Positions 1 through 6,647 of a stretch of 64,000 nt of DNA are shown here, one piece after another. The notes beneath the pieces were generated by a model. It was not told the origin of the DNA. It made no database searches and saw nothing but the letters and a program-made list of their open reading frames with translations. Position 1 is the first letter of the stretch. Every line of letters begins with the position of its first letter. This stretch comes from Acetispira formosa (nom. nud.). Lineage in GTDB: Bacteria; Desulfobacterota; Desulfarculia; Adiutricales; Adiutricaceae. The stretch lies in assembly GCA_023525915.1 (NCBI GenBank), contig CP026657.1, forward strand, positions 62,001-126,000, read 5' to 3'. Made by a program: the position numbers and the translations under genes.

Positions 1-1424
1 GGTGTTTCGTCAGCCTCAGCCGGGGCGGCTTCTTCGCGAAGGTAGGTGTCGAAGTTACTGGCCCACACAGCAGTTTGATATTTCTTCCCGAACAAGCGAA
101 TGGAACCATCCGCCTGAGGTTCCCAGCCACCTTCGACGATTGAATCGCGTCGGCTGGAATAATCTTCCACATATATGACAAAAGACCCGTTGTCACGCAA
201 ACGCGCTGAGGACTGGTAGCTCAGGCTGTTTTCATCTGTCATGTAATCTTCCGGCTCCATATACCAGGCCTCATTGAAAAGCGGGACAAAGGTCGTGTTC
301 AGGTAGTTCACCAGAGACGCTGGAGCGACAGGCAATGGCGCCGACACCATCGGCAGGATTACTTCGTCATTAGCCCCCAGAAAGCGCAGTTCGGAAATCA
401 GCACATCTTTGTAGGAGCCGCCGGAATATATGCCGGTTATCTCCAGCTCAATGTCTCTGGCCTTAACCGGCTTGGCAAGACGCACGACCTGCGGCCCCTG
501 TTCATCTTTTATTTTTACCTCGCGCCCGGCCACTTTCAGCGATTTCACCCGGCCATTGGCCTTATAATGCATGTCCGAACGTTGATATCCATTCCAGAGC
601 ATAAGGCCGCGAATATCCTGTTCGGCCGGAAAAGATACGGTTATTTTTTCCCCGATTCCAATTCCGGCTTTGCCGTCAGTGGACCAGGCCATATCCGGCT
701 GGGAATCGAAAAGTTTAGAAACATCATAAGCAAAAACCGGCTCCAAGGTCGAAGTGGCTTGGGCCCTGGCCGGCATTGATCTTGGCAAATCCAGAATCAT
801 GGGCTCAGGATGCGGAGTATCGCCTGTGGTATCTATGTGACGGTCAAAGAAACGAATGGCGGTGATTTGAGGCGGCCTGTCTCCGGCCGCTTCATATCCG
901 GTCGGGGACAGCTTTATAAATACAGACATGGCCGTATAGTTCAGTGGGAGTACGGTTTCATCATATGAACTGACCAGATAAATATATCCGCCGTTCTCAG
1001 GGTTTTGATCAACGAGCCGAGTGGTGATGATATTATATGGTTCATCCTCTTCTTCTGGTTGATCTGGCTCCGGTTGACTGTCAAGCCGGGGTGTGGTCCG
1101 TGCGTCAAGGTAGGTCTGGAATATCAGTGAATCAGGCAGTTCCCGGTCAACGGTTATCTCAATAAATTTGAAAAAGACCGGCTCTTTGAAACGCAGATAG
1201 ACGCCCTCGTTACTACCGGCGTCCAGTGCGGCTGGTGACCAGTATCCATCGCAGCCGGGGTCCAGAAGGCAGGTGATGGGCGAGGAGCCTTCGGAGGCGC
1301 TGGTACTGGCCGCCGCGATGATAACCGGCTTGACGTATTGGTCAGTCTCCGTTGCTCCAACCGCGGCCGGGGCGGCCAGAAACGTCAGTGCAGCCGTTAT
1401 CATCATTATTTTCATCAAATTCAT
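1..1424 (-). CDS. Secreted protein with discoidin-like (NADase-type glycan-binding) domain, partial
   Basis: The frame is open from an ATG at 1424 to the left window edge, so the C-terminus is missing. The first 24 residues form a signal peptide (MNLMKIM, hydrophobic core, AVGA). A short Cys pair (CLLDPGC) lies near residue 55. Around residues 215-300 a segment reading LFDSQPDMAW ... GIGIGEKITVSFP ... LMLWNGYQ resembles the discoidin-like glycan-binding domain often attached to NADases and other exported proteins. The start overlaps the stop of the VanX-like gene by 4 bp (ATGA), so the genes are translationally coupled. The partner glycan or catalytic domain cannot be told from this fragment. 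Confidence 0.6.
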   Translation of the reverse strand, partial: MNLMKIMMITAALTFLAAPAAVGATETDQYVKPVIIAAASTSASEGSSPITCLLDPGCDGYWSPAALDAGSNEGVYLRFKEPVFFKFIEITVDRELPDSLIFQTYLDARTTPRLDSQPEPDQPEEEDEPYNIITTRLVDQNPENGGYIYLVSSYDETVLPLNYTAMSVFIKLSPTGYEAAGDRPPQITAIRFFDRHIDTTGDTPHPEPMILDLPRSMPARAQATSTLEPVFAYDVSKLFDSQPDMAWSTDGKAGIGIGEKITVSFPAEQDIRGLMLWNGYQRSDMHYKANGRVKSLKVAGREVKIKDEQGPQVVRLAKPVKARDIELEITGIYSGGSYKDVLISELRFLGANDEVILPMVSAPLPVAPASLVNYLNTTFVPLFNEAWYMEPEDYMTDENSLSYQSSARLRDNGSFVIYVEDYSSRRDSIVEGGWEPQADGSIRLFGKKYQTAVWASNFDTYLREEAAPAEADET

Positions 1425-2071
1425 TTCGCACCCCCTTCAAGCGATAACAGCGGATACTTTTTGGCCCCGGGTAATTGAAAATGCCACCACTCGGTGCGGA
1501 TGGTCCTGAATCCGGCCGCGCCCATGATCTCGTTCAACTTGTCGCGGTTCCCGCACGGGGATGGGGATTCTTTGGGGCACTGGTGGCTTTGCCAGGCTTC
1601 CGGGGAAAAGCTGTCAAAGGCTGTGGGGAACTCCATTGGCTGCCTGCTTTCATCGGCCAGGGCGCAGTCTATGGCTGTGCCCCGGTTGTGCAGGGAGCCG
1701 GTGGCCGGGTTGGCCACATATCGCGCGTCAGGCATTATTTCCCACATGGCCCGTTGAACCTCCAGCGGGCGATAGCAATCATACACTATCAGATACAGCC
1801 CCTCTTCCTTCAATCGTTTTTCCACCGTTTCCAGCCTGGCGCGCATCTCCGGGTGTACATAACAGCCGGCCAGCCCGAAGGGTGAATAAACGTCGCTTTT
1901 CAGGAAATTGTCAGATCCAGCATACTTCAAATCCACAATGAAGCGCTCGCCTGAAAGTTTGATCAGGCCGGTGGCGGTCTCAATTTTGTCAGCCCCCATT
2001 GCCGTCAGGGGCGCACTCAGTATGAAGAACACCAGGGACGCCAAAATGGCCGCTCCGCATGATTTACGCAT
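1421..2071 (-). CDS. D-alanyl-D-alanine dipeptidase, VanX/DdpX-like (peptidase M15D)
   Basis: Zinc peptidase of the family that cleaves D-Ala-D-Ala. The metal-site motif SLHNRGTAID (His128, Asp135) and EWWHF (Glu194, His197) are present, as is the YDCYRP motif holding the Arg expected in VanX (Arg101). An N-terminal signal peptide of about 26 residues points to the periplasm. ATG at 2071 is preferred over an ATG 9 bases upstream because GGAGG sits 9 bases before it. It lies between a VanW-like gene and a secreted protein, with no vanH or ligase gene nearby. Cell-wall D-Ala-D-Ala recycling is therefore more likely than glycopeptide resistance; that role is inference. Confidence 0.85.
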   Translation of the reverse strand: MRKSCGAAILASLVFFILSAPLTAMGADKIETATGLIKLSGERFIVDLKYAGSDNFLKSDVYSPFGLAGCYVHPEMRARLETVEKRLKEEGLYLIVYDCYRPLEVQRAMWEIMPDARYVANPATGSLHNRGTAIDCALADESRQPMEFPTAFDSFSPEAWQSHQCPKESPSPCGNRDKLNEIMGAAGFRTIRTEWWHFQLPGAKKYPLLSLEGGAK

Positions 2072-2885
2072 TTTTGCCATCCTCCAGAAATGGGTTGTAC
2101 ATCATTACAGCGTTGTTGGCCGTGATGAACTCCTCCCGGCTGTGGCCGGAAGTGAGGCTGGTCACCGTGCGGTAAAGTTCATTATGCCGCGTGTGTCCCC
2201 AAGGACGGCTCTCCAGGCGGTGATTGCGCTCAATCACTCGATAAGTTTCCTCCGGTTCTTGGTCGCTCCGCCATTCGCCGTGGAGCCTTTCCTGATCCTG
2301 CCACAGGTTTAGTTGAAATATCCGGGAGGTTGGGTTCAGTATTTGCAGGTCGACGTAATTATAGGAAACGGTTGCCCCACTGCCAAAGGGCAGAGTGCGG
2401 TTGACGTCGGGAAAAACGTCATAACTGTGCCGCCAGCGTTCGACCACTTGAAGCGGAGTGTGGAGCGTCATCCAGTAAAGGAGGTTGGATAGCTGGCAAA
2501 GGCCTCCGCCGACGCCTTGTCGGATATTGCCGCCTGAGAGGACAAAGCCTTCCTTATAGCCTTTGAGGCGACAGGGCAGGCCGACCAGCCGCCAGAAGGA
2601 GAATAGCCCGCCAGGTGGAACGATTAGACCGTTCAAGCGCCTGGAGGCGAGGTCAATGTTGATTTTTTTGTTTTCCTGAAGATATAGTTCGACATTTCTG
2701 AGTGGACGCATGAACATGGAACTGTGTCCCATATAAACATGCGGCAGCAGACTGTTTGAGTGTTCGCGGCAGAAAGAAGCTTTACCCGGCAGGTGCCAGA
2801 GCATGAATCTCAGGCTGGAGAAGTAAATCTTACCCAAGGCCAGACGCAGGGCCGATCTGGGTTGAATGGGATTGAAGGTAGTCAC
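2064..2885 (-). CDS. VanW-family protein
   Basis: A 273-residue protein whose middle carries the VanW core: NGLIVPPGGLFSFW near residue 85 and GGGLCQLSNLLYW near residue 125. VanW proteins occur in some glycopeptide-resistance clusters and widely outside them; no biochemical function is settled. No signal peptide is evident. The start is a GTG that overlaps the preceding gene's stop (GTGA), with AGGGG 8 bases upstream. The end overlaps the VanX-like gene. The four leftward genes form one tightly coupled operon. Confidence 0.85.
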   Translation of the reverse strand: MTTFNPIQPRSALRLALGKIYFSSLRFMLWHLPGKASFCREHSNSLLPHVYMGHSSMFMRPLRNVELYLQENKKINIDLASRRLNGLIVPPGGLFSFWRLVGLPCRLKGYKEGFVLSGGNIRQGVGGGLCQLSNLLYWMTLHTPLQVVERWRHSYDVFPDVNRTLPFGSGATVSYNYVDLQILNPTSRIFQLNLWQDQERLHGEWRSDQEPEETYRVIERNHRLESRPWGHTRHNELYRTVTSLTSGHSREEFITANNAVMMYNPFLEDGKNA

Positions 2886-3115
2886 TGCAATGGCCCCTCT
2901 GAGGGCGGGAGGCTCTGTTCTTTTTTTTCAGTCTGATTGCGCTTCTGCTCGGCCAGCAGTTTGAAGCTGTAGCCCAAGAGCAGGGTCAGGCCGAAGCCGA
3001 TTGCGGAACTGATGATGATGGCGGCGGATTGGCTGTGCAGCATCTCAAATAGTTCAAACAAAGCATAAGTTGGCAAGGCGGCCAACACGGCAGCGATAAA
3101 AAGATATTTCAGCAT
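2882..3115 (-). CDS. Small membrane protein, first gene of vanW-vanX operon
   Basis: A 77-residue protein with two predicted membrane segments (residues about 4-20 and 30-52) and a charged tail (EQKRNQTEKKEQ). Its stop overlaps the GTG of the VanW-like gene, so it is the first gene of the leftward operon. I do not recognise a family; it could be a membrane anchor or helper for the envelope proteins downstream. Confidence 0.65.
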   Translation of the reverse strand: MLKYLFIAAVLAALPTYALFELFEMLHSQSAAIIISSAIGFGLTLLLGYSFKLLAEQKRNQTEKKEQSLPPSEGPLQ

Positions 3116-3242
3116 TTAAGTCCGCCTCACATCCGTTTGTAAAAAGGATATCATGACCAGCCGCAAAATGAAAGTATTTGCTCTTAATCGCGGCCTAAAA
3201 TTGGCCTTACTTCTGTCTCTTGTCAACAGTGGGAGTGTTTTA

Positions 3243-3541
3243 CTATTCCATATAGTCCATGCAGCAGCGGTTCTGCATAACGGTGCCTACAAACCGGCTG
3301 ACGCGAACATGTTCAGGATGAACCTGATAGTTGGTCAGTGCCTCTTCCGAAATAAAAACGCTGTTCAATACAATATCTTTATTGCTGCCGGAAAGCGGTT
3401 CGAGCAGCACATCCAGAGAAATTATCCCTTCAATCATAAATTTTAATGCTTCCAATTCTGTCTTAACTTTTATAGCATTAGCAATATTTTTTTATGGGTG
3501 AACCCGTCTTTAAAATTCCACATAACAATATGTCTTATCAT
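3243..3541 (-). pseudogene. Dabb (stress-responsive A/B barrel) family protein, frameshifted
   Basis: Read leftward from the ATG at 3541 (AGGAG 10 bases upstream) the product starts MIRHIVMWNFKDGFTHKK, the typical Dabb N-terminus. It then runs out of frame at a run of seven A on the coding strand (3487-3493). In the next frame it resumes as NIANAIKVKTELEALK ... EALTNYQVHPEHVRVSRFV, the typical Dabb C-terminus. One extra A would restore a protein of about 99 residues. It is therefore either a recent pseudogene, a homopolymer sequencing error or a slippery-site gene. The prophage integrated just upstream of it. Confidence 0.75.
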
Positions 3542-3638
3542 CTTTTATCACTCCTATTTTTCTGAGATAAAGATAGCTATAAACATTATAAGTTATTGGC
3601 AGATATTTTGCGCAATATTCAAATAGCGGCAAAAAAGA

Positions 3639-3674
3639 GGGGTTAGCCAGTAGTGAGAACTATCGGCTAACCCC
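3639..3674 (-). terminator. Original tRNA-Leu terminator, displaced by prophage
   Basis: Perfect 10-bp stem (GGGGTTAGCC / GGCTAACCCC) followed on the minus strand by CTCTTTTTT. Near-identical copies occur at 13645 and 23651, each next to a tRNA-Leu 3' end. This left copy is the host's original; the prophage carries its own version. Confidence 0.75.
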
Positions 3675-3686
3675 TTGAATTCATTA

Positions 3687-3741
3687 TGGTGCCCGGAGCC
3701 GGGGTCGAACCGGCACAGTGTTTCCACCGAGGGATTTTAAG
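3687..3741. repeat. attL: 55-bp tRNA-Leu 3' fragment at left prophage junction
   Basis: The 55 bp match the 3' part of the intact tRNA-Leu at 23699-23753, from CCA back into the anticodon stem. Right of 3741 the sequence becomes phage. The seven bases left of it (3680-3686) differ from the equivalent bases at 13686 and 23692. Bases left of the crossover must be host here and phage at the other two sites, so strand exchange lies inside these 55 bp. Confidence 0.85.
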
Positions 3742-3828
3742 GTGTCAACGATATAATGAAATTAAGGGGTTGTGTTTGCACAGTTGATTTCAGGGGGGAC
3801 TTGAATTTTGGGGTGAAAATGAGTATAT

Positions 3829-3862
3829 TAAAAAAGCCGGGAGTGCTACTAACACCCCCGGC
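3829..3862 (-). terminator. Terminator of leftward phage small-protein operon
   Basis: On the minus strand a stem GCCGGG-GTG / CAC-CCCGGC with a 7-base loop is followed by TTTTTTAATA. It closes the leftward operon that starts near 4954. Confidence 0.8.
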
Positions 3863-3904
3863 AAGTGGGGCAAGTCCCCCGATTCTAGTTGGGAATCGAG
3901 TTAT

Positions 3905-3935
3905 GCCCCGGTAGGATGGAAGTTCCTACCGGGGC
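3905..3935. terminator. Perfect 12-bp hairpin beside the 24-residue peptide gene
   Basis: GCCCCGGTAGGA pairs perfectly with TCCTACCGGGGC across a 7-base loop, 8 bases past the stop of the 24-residue peptide gene. It lacks a clear U-run on either strand, so it may be an mRNA 3' stabiliser or the end of an antisense RNA rather than a classical terminator. Confidence 0.5.
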
Positions 3936-3943
3936 AGCTTCAT

Positions 3944-4018
3944 TTATCGCCGGTCAAGCCAGCGAGCCACGATAACTACCAAGATGCCCGAAAGGACACT
4001 GAGTAGGAAGTCCATCAT
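3944..4018 (-). CDS. 24-residue membrane peptide, type I toxin-like
   Basis: Product MMDFLLSVLSGILVVIVARW followed by LDRR: one hydrophobic helix with a short basic C-terminus, the layout of Ldr/Fst-type type I toxins. AGGAGG (4025-4030) lies 6 bases before the start. That ribosome site is the 3' arm of a 6-bp hairpin (CCTCCT-GAA-AGGAGG), so translation should be repressed in the mRNA, a known feature of such toxins. It is the last gene of the leftward phage operon. The match is by character and length only; no antisense RNA is proven. Confidence 0.5.
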   Translation of the reverse strand: MMDFLLSVLSGILVVIVARWLDRR

Positions 4019-4081
4019 GGACAGCCTCCTTTCAGGAGGACTTGCCCATGGGCATTGTATGACAAGTCTTTTTAATGCGCA

Positions 4082-4102
4082 AGAGCCCCGGAGTGGGGCT
4101 CT
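4082..4102 (+). terminator. Hairpin between phage small genes
   Basis: AGAGCCCC / GGGGCTCT stem with a 5-base loop, followed by TTGC on the plus strand. It lies between the 65-residue gene and the toxin-like peptide gene. It could end a plus-strand antisense RNA covering the peptide gene. Confidence 0.45.
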
Positions 4103-4121
4103 TTGCATTTGTTGCTGTTGA

Positions 4122-4319
4122 TCAAAAGGTTGTCCGGCGGTCATCATTGTCAACGTTCAGCATATCAAGCAGACGTTGAAGGTCTTTGGTGACCTTTTTA
4201 CATCCGAAGCCGTCATAATAGGCGAGAAGCTCCTTAATGCCACAGATGGTCATTACGATTCTCTTGTTGTTGGTATTTATGCCGGTGGCCGTTCTGATTA
4301 TATCGTTTGTATGTAGCAT
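4122..4319 (-). CDS. Phage hypothetical protein, 65 aa
   Basis: Third gene of the leftward phage operon, 15 bases after the 74-residue gene, with GGAGG about 6 bases before the ATG. It is a small charged protein (TKDLQRLLDMLNVDNDDRR) with no membrane segment or motif that I recognise. The good ribosome site and conserved spacing support a real gene. Confidence 0.6.
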   Translation of the reverse strand: MLHTNDIIRTATGINTNNKRIVMTICGIKELLAYYDGFGCKKVTKDLQRLLDMLNVDNDDRRTTF

Positions 4320-4334
4320 GTTATACCTCCACTA

Positions 4335-4559
4335 TCAAAATGGCATATCGTCTTTTTTGATGACCACAGCAAAATCCATAAGGTTATCGCCTATCATCCT
4401 GCCCGAAATGTTATATGGCCTGTCTTTGAGATATGTAGGCTCAACGAAGCCTAATTTTTGCGCGTCCTCTTCGTAGACGATAGCCGCAATGCGGACGGTT
4501 AAAAAGCGGGGTGTTTTGACTTTGTCGCCGATTTGAGGAATGTTTTGGTTGTTGATCAT
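4335..4559 (-). CDS. Phage hypothetical protein, 74 aa
   Basis: Second gene of the leftward operon, 11 bases after the 127-residue gene, with AGGAG about 7 bases upstream. The sequence (PQIGDKVKTPRFLTVRIAAI ... KLGFVEPTYLKD ... ISGRMIGDNLMDFAVV) looks like a compact beta-rich domain. It recalls small proteins common on phages and integrative elements of gut bacteria, but I cannot assign a function. Confidence 0.65.
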   Translation of the reverse strand: MINNQNIPQIGDKVKTPRFLTVRIAAIVYEEDAQKLGFVEPTYLKDRPYNISGRMIGDNLMDFAVVIKKDDMPF

Positions 4560-4570
4560 GGTGTTTCTCC

Positions 4571-4954
4571 TTAGTCGTTTTTTAGTGGTGATGATGGCTT
4601 GATGGACTCGATTTCGGTAATAGCTTCCCGGATGCGGTCGAAAGCGGCGATGATGGCCTCTCTGTCGGTGTCAGACAGATTAGGTTCCTTACAGCTGAAA
4701 GAATCATTGCGTTCGACGCACAGTTTTTCAAGGCTGTCTTGATCATCGTTGGCAATGTAGCCAGACAGGCTTATGGCCGTAGTGTTCATAGTGTCGAGAG
4801 CGTCCTGTTTGTCATCGGTGAAGTATGTTGCCTCCTTGTTGCATTTACCATCGATGTAAGCCCGCACTTGGTATTCCTGCCAATCACGGTCATAAAAGCA
4901 TTTGAGTGTGACCCTGCCTACGGTGGTTTCTTTAATCTTTCTGAACTGCGACAT
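4571..4954 (-). CDS. Phage hypothetical protein, 127 aa
   Basis: First gene of the leftward operon, with AGGGAG 8 bases before the ATG. The N-terminal half (VTLKCFYDRDWQEYQVRAYI) looks like beta strands and the C-terminal part (DREAIIAAFDRIREAITEIE) is helical. No family is recognised. Its leader is the large nested hairpin region at 4998-5197, so that structure may also act on this transcript. Confidence 0.65.
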   Translation of the reverse strand: MSQFRKIKETTVGRVTLKCFYDRDWQEYQVRAYIDGKCNKEATYFTDDKQDALDTMNTTAISLSGYIANDDQDSLEKLCVERNDSFSCKEPNLSDTDREAIIAAFDRIREAITEIESIKPSSPLKND

Positions 4955-4997
4955 GGTGTGATCTCCCTTTTAGGTGAAGGGGCTGGAGCGCAAAAAC

Positions 4998-5197
4998 TTG
5001 TTCCCCTGGACCGCCCCTGAAATTTAAAAAAGAAAGGTGCACGCCGGAAAGGAAAAATCAAGGGGTGCCTTTCATAAAAAAAATTTCATCATGATTCAAT
5101 AGATCTTGAACCTTAGATGAAATTATTTTTATCCCTTGATTTTTGCTTTACGGAGTGCTAGACGAGAAGAAATTTCAGGGGCGGGCCAGGGGAACAA
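4998..5197. repeat. 200-bp triple-nested inverted repeat in phage intergenic region
   Basis: Three stems lie one inside another. The outer arms 4998-5025 and 5170-5197 pair over 28 bases with one mismatch. The middle arms 5044-5064 and 5133-5153 pair over 21 with two mismatches. The inner arms 5083-5090 and 5116-5123 pair over 8. As single-stranded DNA this would fold into one long rod. Filamentous phages keep replication origins and the packaging signal in such gene-free hairpins; that role is inference. On the minus strand the inner stem is followed by eight T, so it may also stop leftward transcription. Confidence 0.7.
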
Positions 5198-5525
5198 TTC
5201 AATTCTTCGCCGGGGTATGGGGCGCTGCCCCATCAAACGATCGAAGCTTGCGGAGATCAGAAGTGACAGATTAACTTGTTAATAGATATTCAAATGCAGA
5301 ATACATTAAGCCCTGGTTTAAATTTGCGTAGTCTTCGGAGTCAAATTCAGGGCGACCGGCTTAGGTGCCCCCACCCCTTGTGGGTCAAGACCCCCGAGAT
5401 TAAATCGCATTCCAACCCTAAGAGGGGGGCTTGATTCATGGGGGGACCGGCCCCGTCTTCGGGGCAAGCCCCAAAAGAACCATTAAGAGGGGAAAATAAT
5501 CAAAATTAGAAAGAAATAAAGAAGA
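5198..5525. other. Rest of phage intergenic region with three further hairpins
   Basis: No gene is seen. Hairpins lie at 5217-5233 (ATGGGGC / GCCCCAT), 5310-5353 (GCCCTG and AATTTG paired with CAAATTCAGGGC) and 5450-5465 (GCCCCG-TCTT-CGGGGC). With the nested repeat to the left this is the best candidate for the plus- and minus-strand origins and the packaging signal. Confidence 0.5.
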
Positions 5526-5999
5526 TTAAACTTCGACTTCAGCGAGAGTTTTTAAAATTCTTTCTTCAAGCCGAACTCTGTTCCATTGAAGAATAATTTC
5601 TTTAAAATCTTGATTTAATTGATATTCACTTACCTCCGTACGCCAATCATAGCGCACAACAATGTATCCAGCTTCACGCAACATGGCATCCCGTTCAGCA
5701 TCCTTCACTTTTTTGTCGGGATAGTCGTGGCTGGGACCATCCAATTCAACCATAGCAATAACTTGACACTTTGGAGTACAAACGACGAAGTCGATTATTT
5801 TTGACCAAAATGGAATACGGTCTCTGTAATCGCGTTGTTGCTCGACATCAAGCACCTGATTCATACTGACCTGTGGAAAGACGTGAAGTCCTACGAGTCC
5901 GACCTTCAGCTTATTGAAGAACTCAATTTCTTTTTCGTTCAAAAGAGTTTTAGGAATGAACTTTTTCTTGTGCTTTTTTGGATACTTTGACTCGGCCAT
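5526..5999 (-). CDS. DUF2726-type nuclease-like protein
   Basis: A basic N-terminal tail (KYPKKHKKK) is followed by a PD-(D/E)XK-like core: KIIDFVV, then IAMVELDGPSHDY, then DAMLREAGYIVVRYDWR. This is the DUF2726 pattern; the Asp and the Glu-x-Asp pair are plausible metal ligands. The ATG at 5999 has GAGG 9 bases upstream; an upstream ATG at 6035 is possible. It follows the repressor-like gene closely and probably shares its transcript. The role in the phage is unknown; DNA processing, superinfection exclusion or defence are options. Confidence 0.7.
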   Translation of the reverse strand: MAESKYPKKHKKKFIPKTLLNEKEIEFFNKLKVGLVGLHVFPQVSMNQVLDVEQQRDYRDRIPFWSKIIDFVVCTPKCQVIAMVELDGPSHDYPDKKVKDAERDAMLREAGYIVVRYDWRTEVSEYQLNQDFKEIILQWNRVRLEERILKTLAEVEV

Positions 6000-6050
6000 A
6001 TCATTCATCCTCAATAAACTTAAAATGCATTTCAAGCTTGCTATTACTGA

Positions 6051-6506
6051 CTATGCGGATTTCGAAGAAACTTTCGTTGTTGAAGGTTTTGGAACTTCAG
6101 TAACGCCCTTTTTCTTTTTGGCAATGGCGATGGCGCGTTCAGCAAGTTCTTCAGCCAATTCCCCGCCGTTGAGCAAAATGAAGTTGAAAGCGTCTTTTGC
6201 TTCTTGATGCGGGTCAGATACCTTAGGTTTTTTGGCATGTTTAGGCTTGTCACCAACAAGCTCCCGCCCTTCGATCAACATTTCGATCAAGTCCATACCT
6301 ATTTTATTAGCAATAAGTTCTGCTGTGCCAACGGATATCGATGCTTGTTTTTTCAATATTTGGCTGATGAAGGTATGAGATAAATCAAATATTGCACCGG
6401 CTTCCATGAGGTTATAGCCGGATTCTTTGTACCACTTCTGAAAAGCGGCTACAAAGTAGTTCATTGTTTTAGTGTTTTTTGAATTGGCGATTTTCATAAT
6501 TTTCAT
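6051..6506 (-). CDS. XRE-like HTH regulator, probable phage repressor
   Basis: A 151-residue protein with a Cro/CI-like helix-turn-helix at about residues 30-75 (NLMEAGAIFDLSHTFISQIL, then SISVGTAELIANKIGMDLIE) and a lysine-rich C-terminus. GGGAGC precedes the ATG. It is transcribed away from the strong promoter at 6572-6600, and two palindromic sites (6540, 6610) lie between it and the early genes. That is the normal position for a lysogeny repressor and its operators. It overlaps no other gene and is followed by the nuclease-like gene. Confidence 0.75.
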   Translation of the reverse strand: MKIMKIANSKNTKTMNYFVAAFQKWYKESGYNLMEAGAIFDLSHTFISQILKKQASISVGTAELIANKIGMDLIEMLIEGRELVGDKPKHAKKPKVSDPHQEAKDAFNFILLNGGELAEELAERAIAIAKKKKGVTEVPKPSTTKVSSKSA

Positions 6507-6527
6507 ATAGCATAGCTCCCTAAAAAA

Positions 6528-6567
6528 AAATCCGATGAATGTTCCACGTGAAATACCTATCGGATTT
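6528..6567 (-). terminator. Terminator-like hairpin with parS-like loop upstream of repressor gene
   Basis: AAATCCGAT / ATCGGATTT arms enclose the first parS-like site. On the minus strand the stem is followed by nine T, a terminator shape, only about 20 bases before the repressor start. It may act as an attenuator that a bound protein at the loop sequence could influence. Confidence 0.5.
6540..6555. promoter_or_regulatory. parS-like site 1
   Basis: TGTTCCACGTGAAATA differs in one base from the parS sequence TGTTCCACGTGAAACA recognised by chromosomal ParB proteins. It lies upstream of the early phage promoter. It could instead be an operator of the adjacent repressor. Confidence 0.65.
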
Positions 6568-6571
6568 CTGC

Positions 6572-6600
6572 TTGACTTTTTTAAGGTGAATGTTTAATAT
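6572..6600 (+). promoter_or_regulatory. Strong sigma70 promoter of rightward phage genes
   Basis: TTGACT, a 17-base spacer, then TAATAT. The predicted start near 6607 falls at the edge of the second parS-like site (6610-6625), so a protein bound there would block transcription. Confidence 0.8.
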
Positions 6601-6609
6601 TGTGATAAA

Positions 6610-6625
6610 TGTTTCACGTGGAACA
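6610..6625. promoter_or_regulatory. parS-like site 2 at the early promoter start point
   Basis: TGTTTCACGTGGAACA is one base from the parS consensus TGTTTCACGTGAAACA. Reading from an ATG inside it gives MFHVEH, a familiar false start over parS. The real downstream start is 6648. Confidence 0.7.
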
Positions 6626-6647
6626 TCTCAGTGAAAAGGGGGTGCAA

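Noticed and set aside
3153..3446. 97-residue plus-strand frame
   Set aside because: It is antisense to the Dabb-family remnant and has no ribosome site or family resemblance.
5217..5465. Possible CRISPR-like or iteron repeats in the phage intergenic region
   Set aside because: The elements are inverted, not direct, repeats with unrelated sequences; no array spacing.
6609..6647. N-terminal extension MFHVEH of the 70-residue early phage gene
   Set aside because: The codons are the parS-like palindrome, only 2 bases after the predicted transcript start; a well-placed ribosome site precedes the ATG at 6648.
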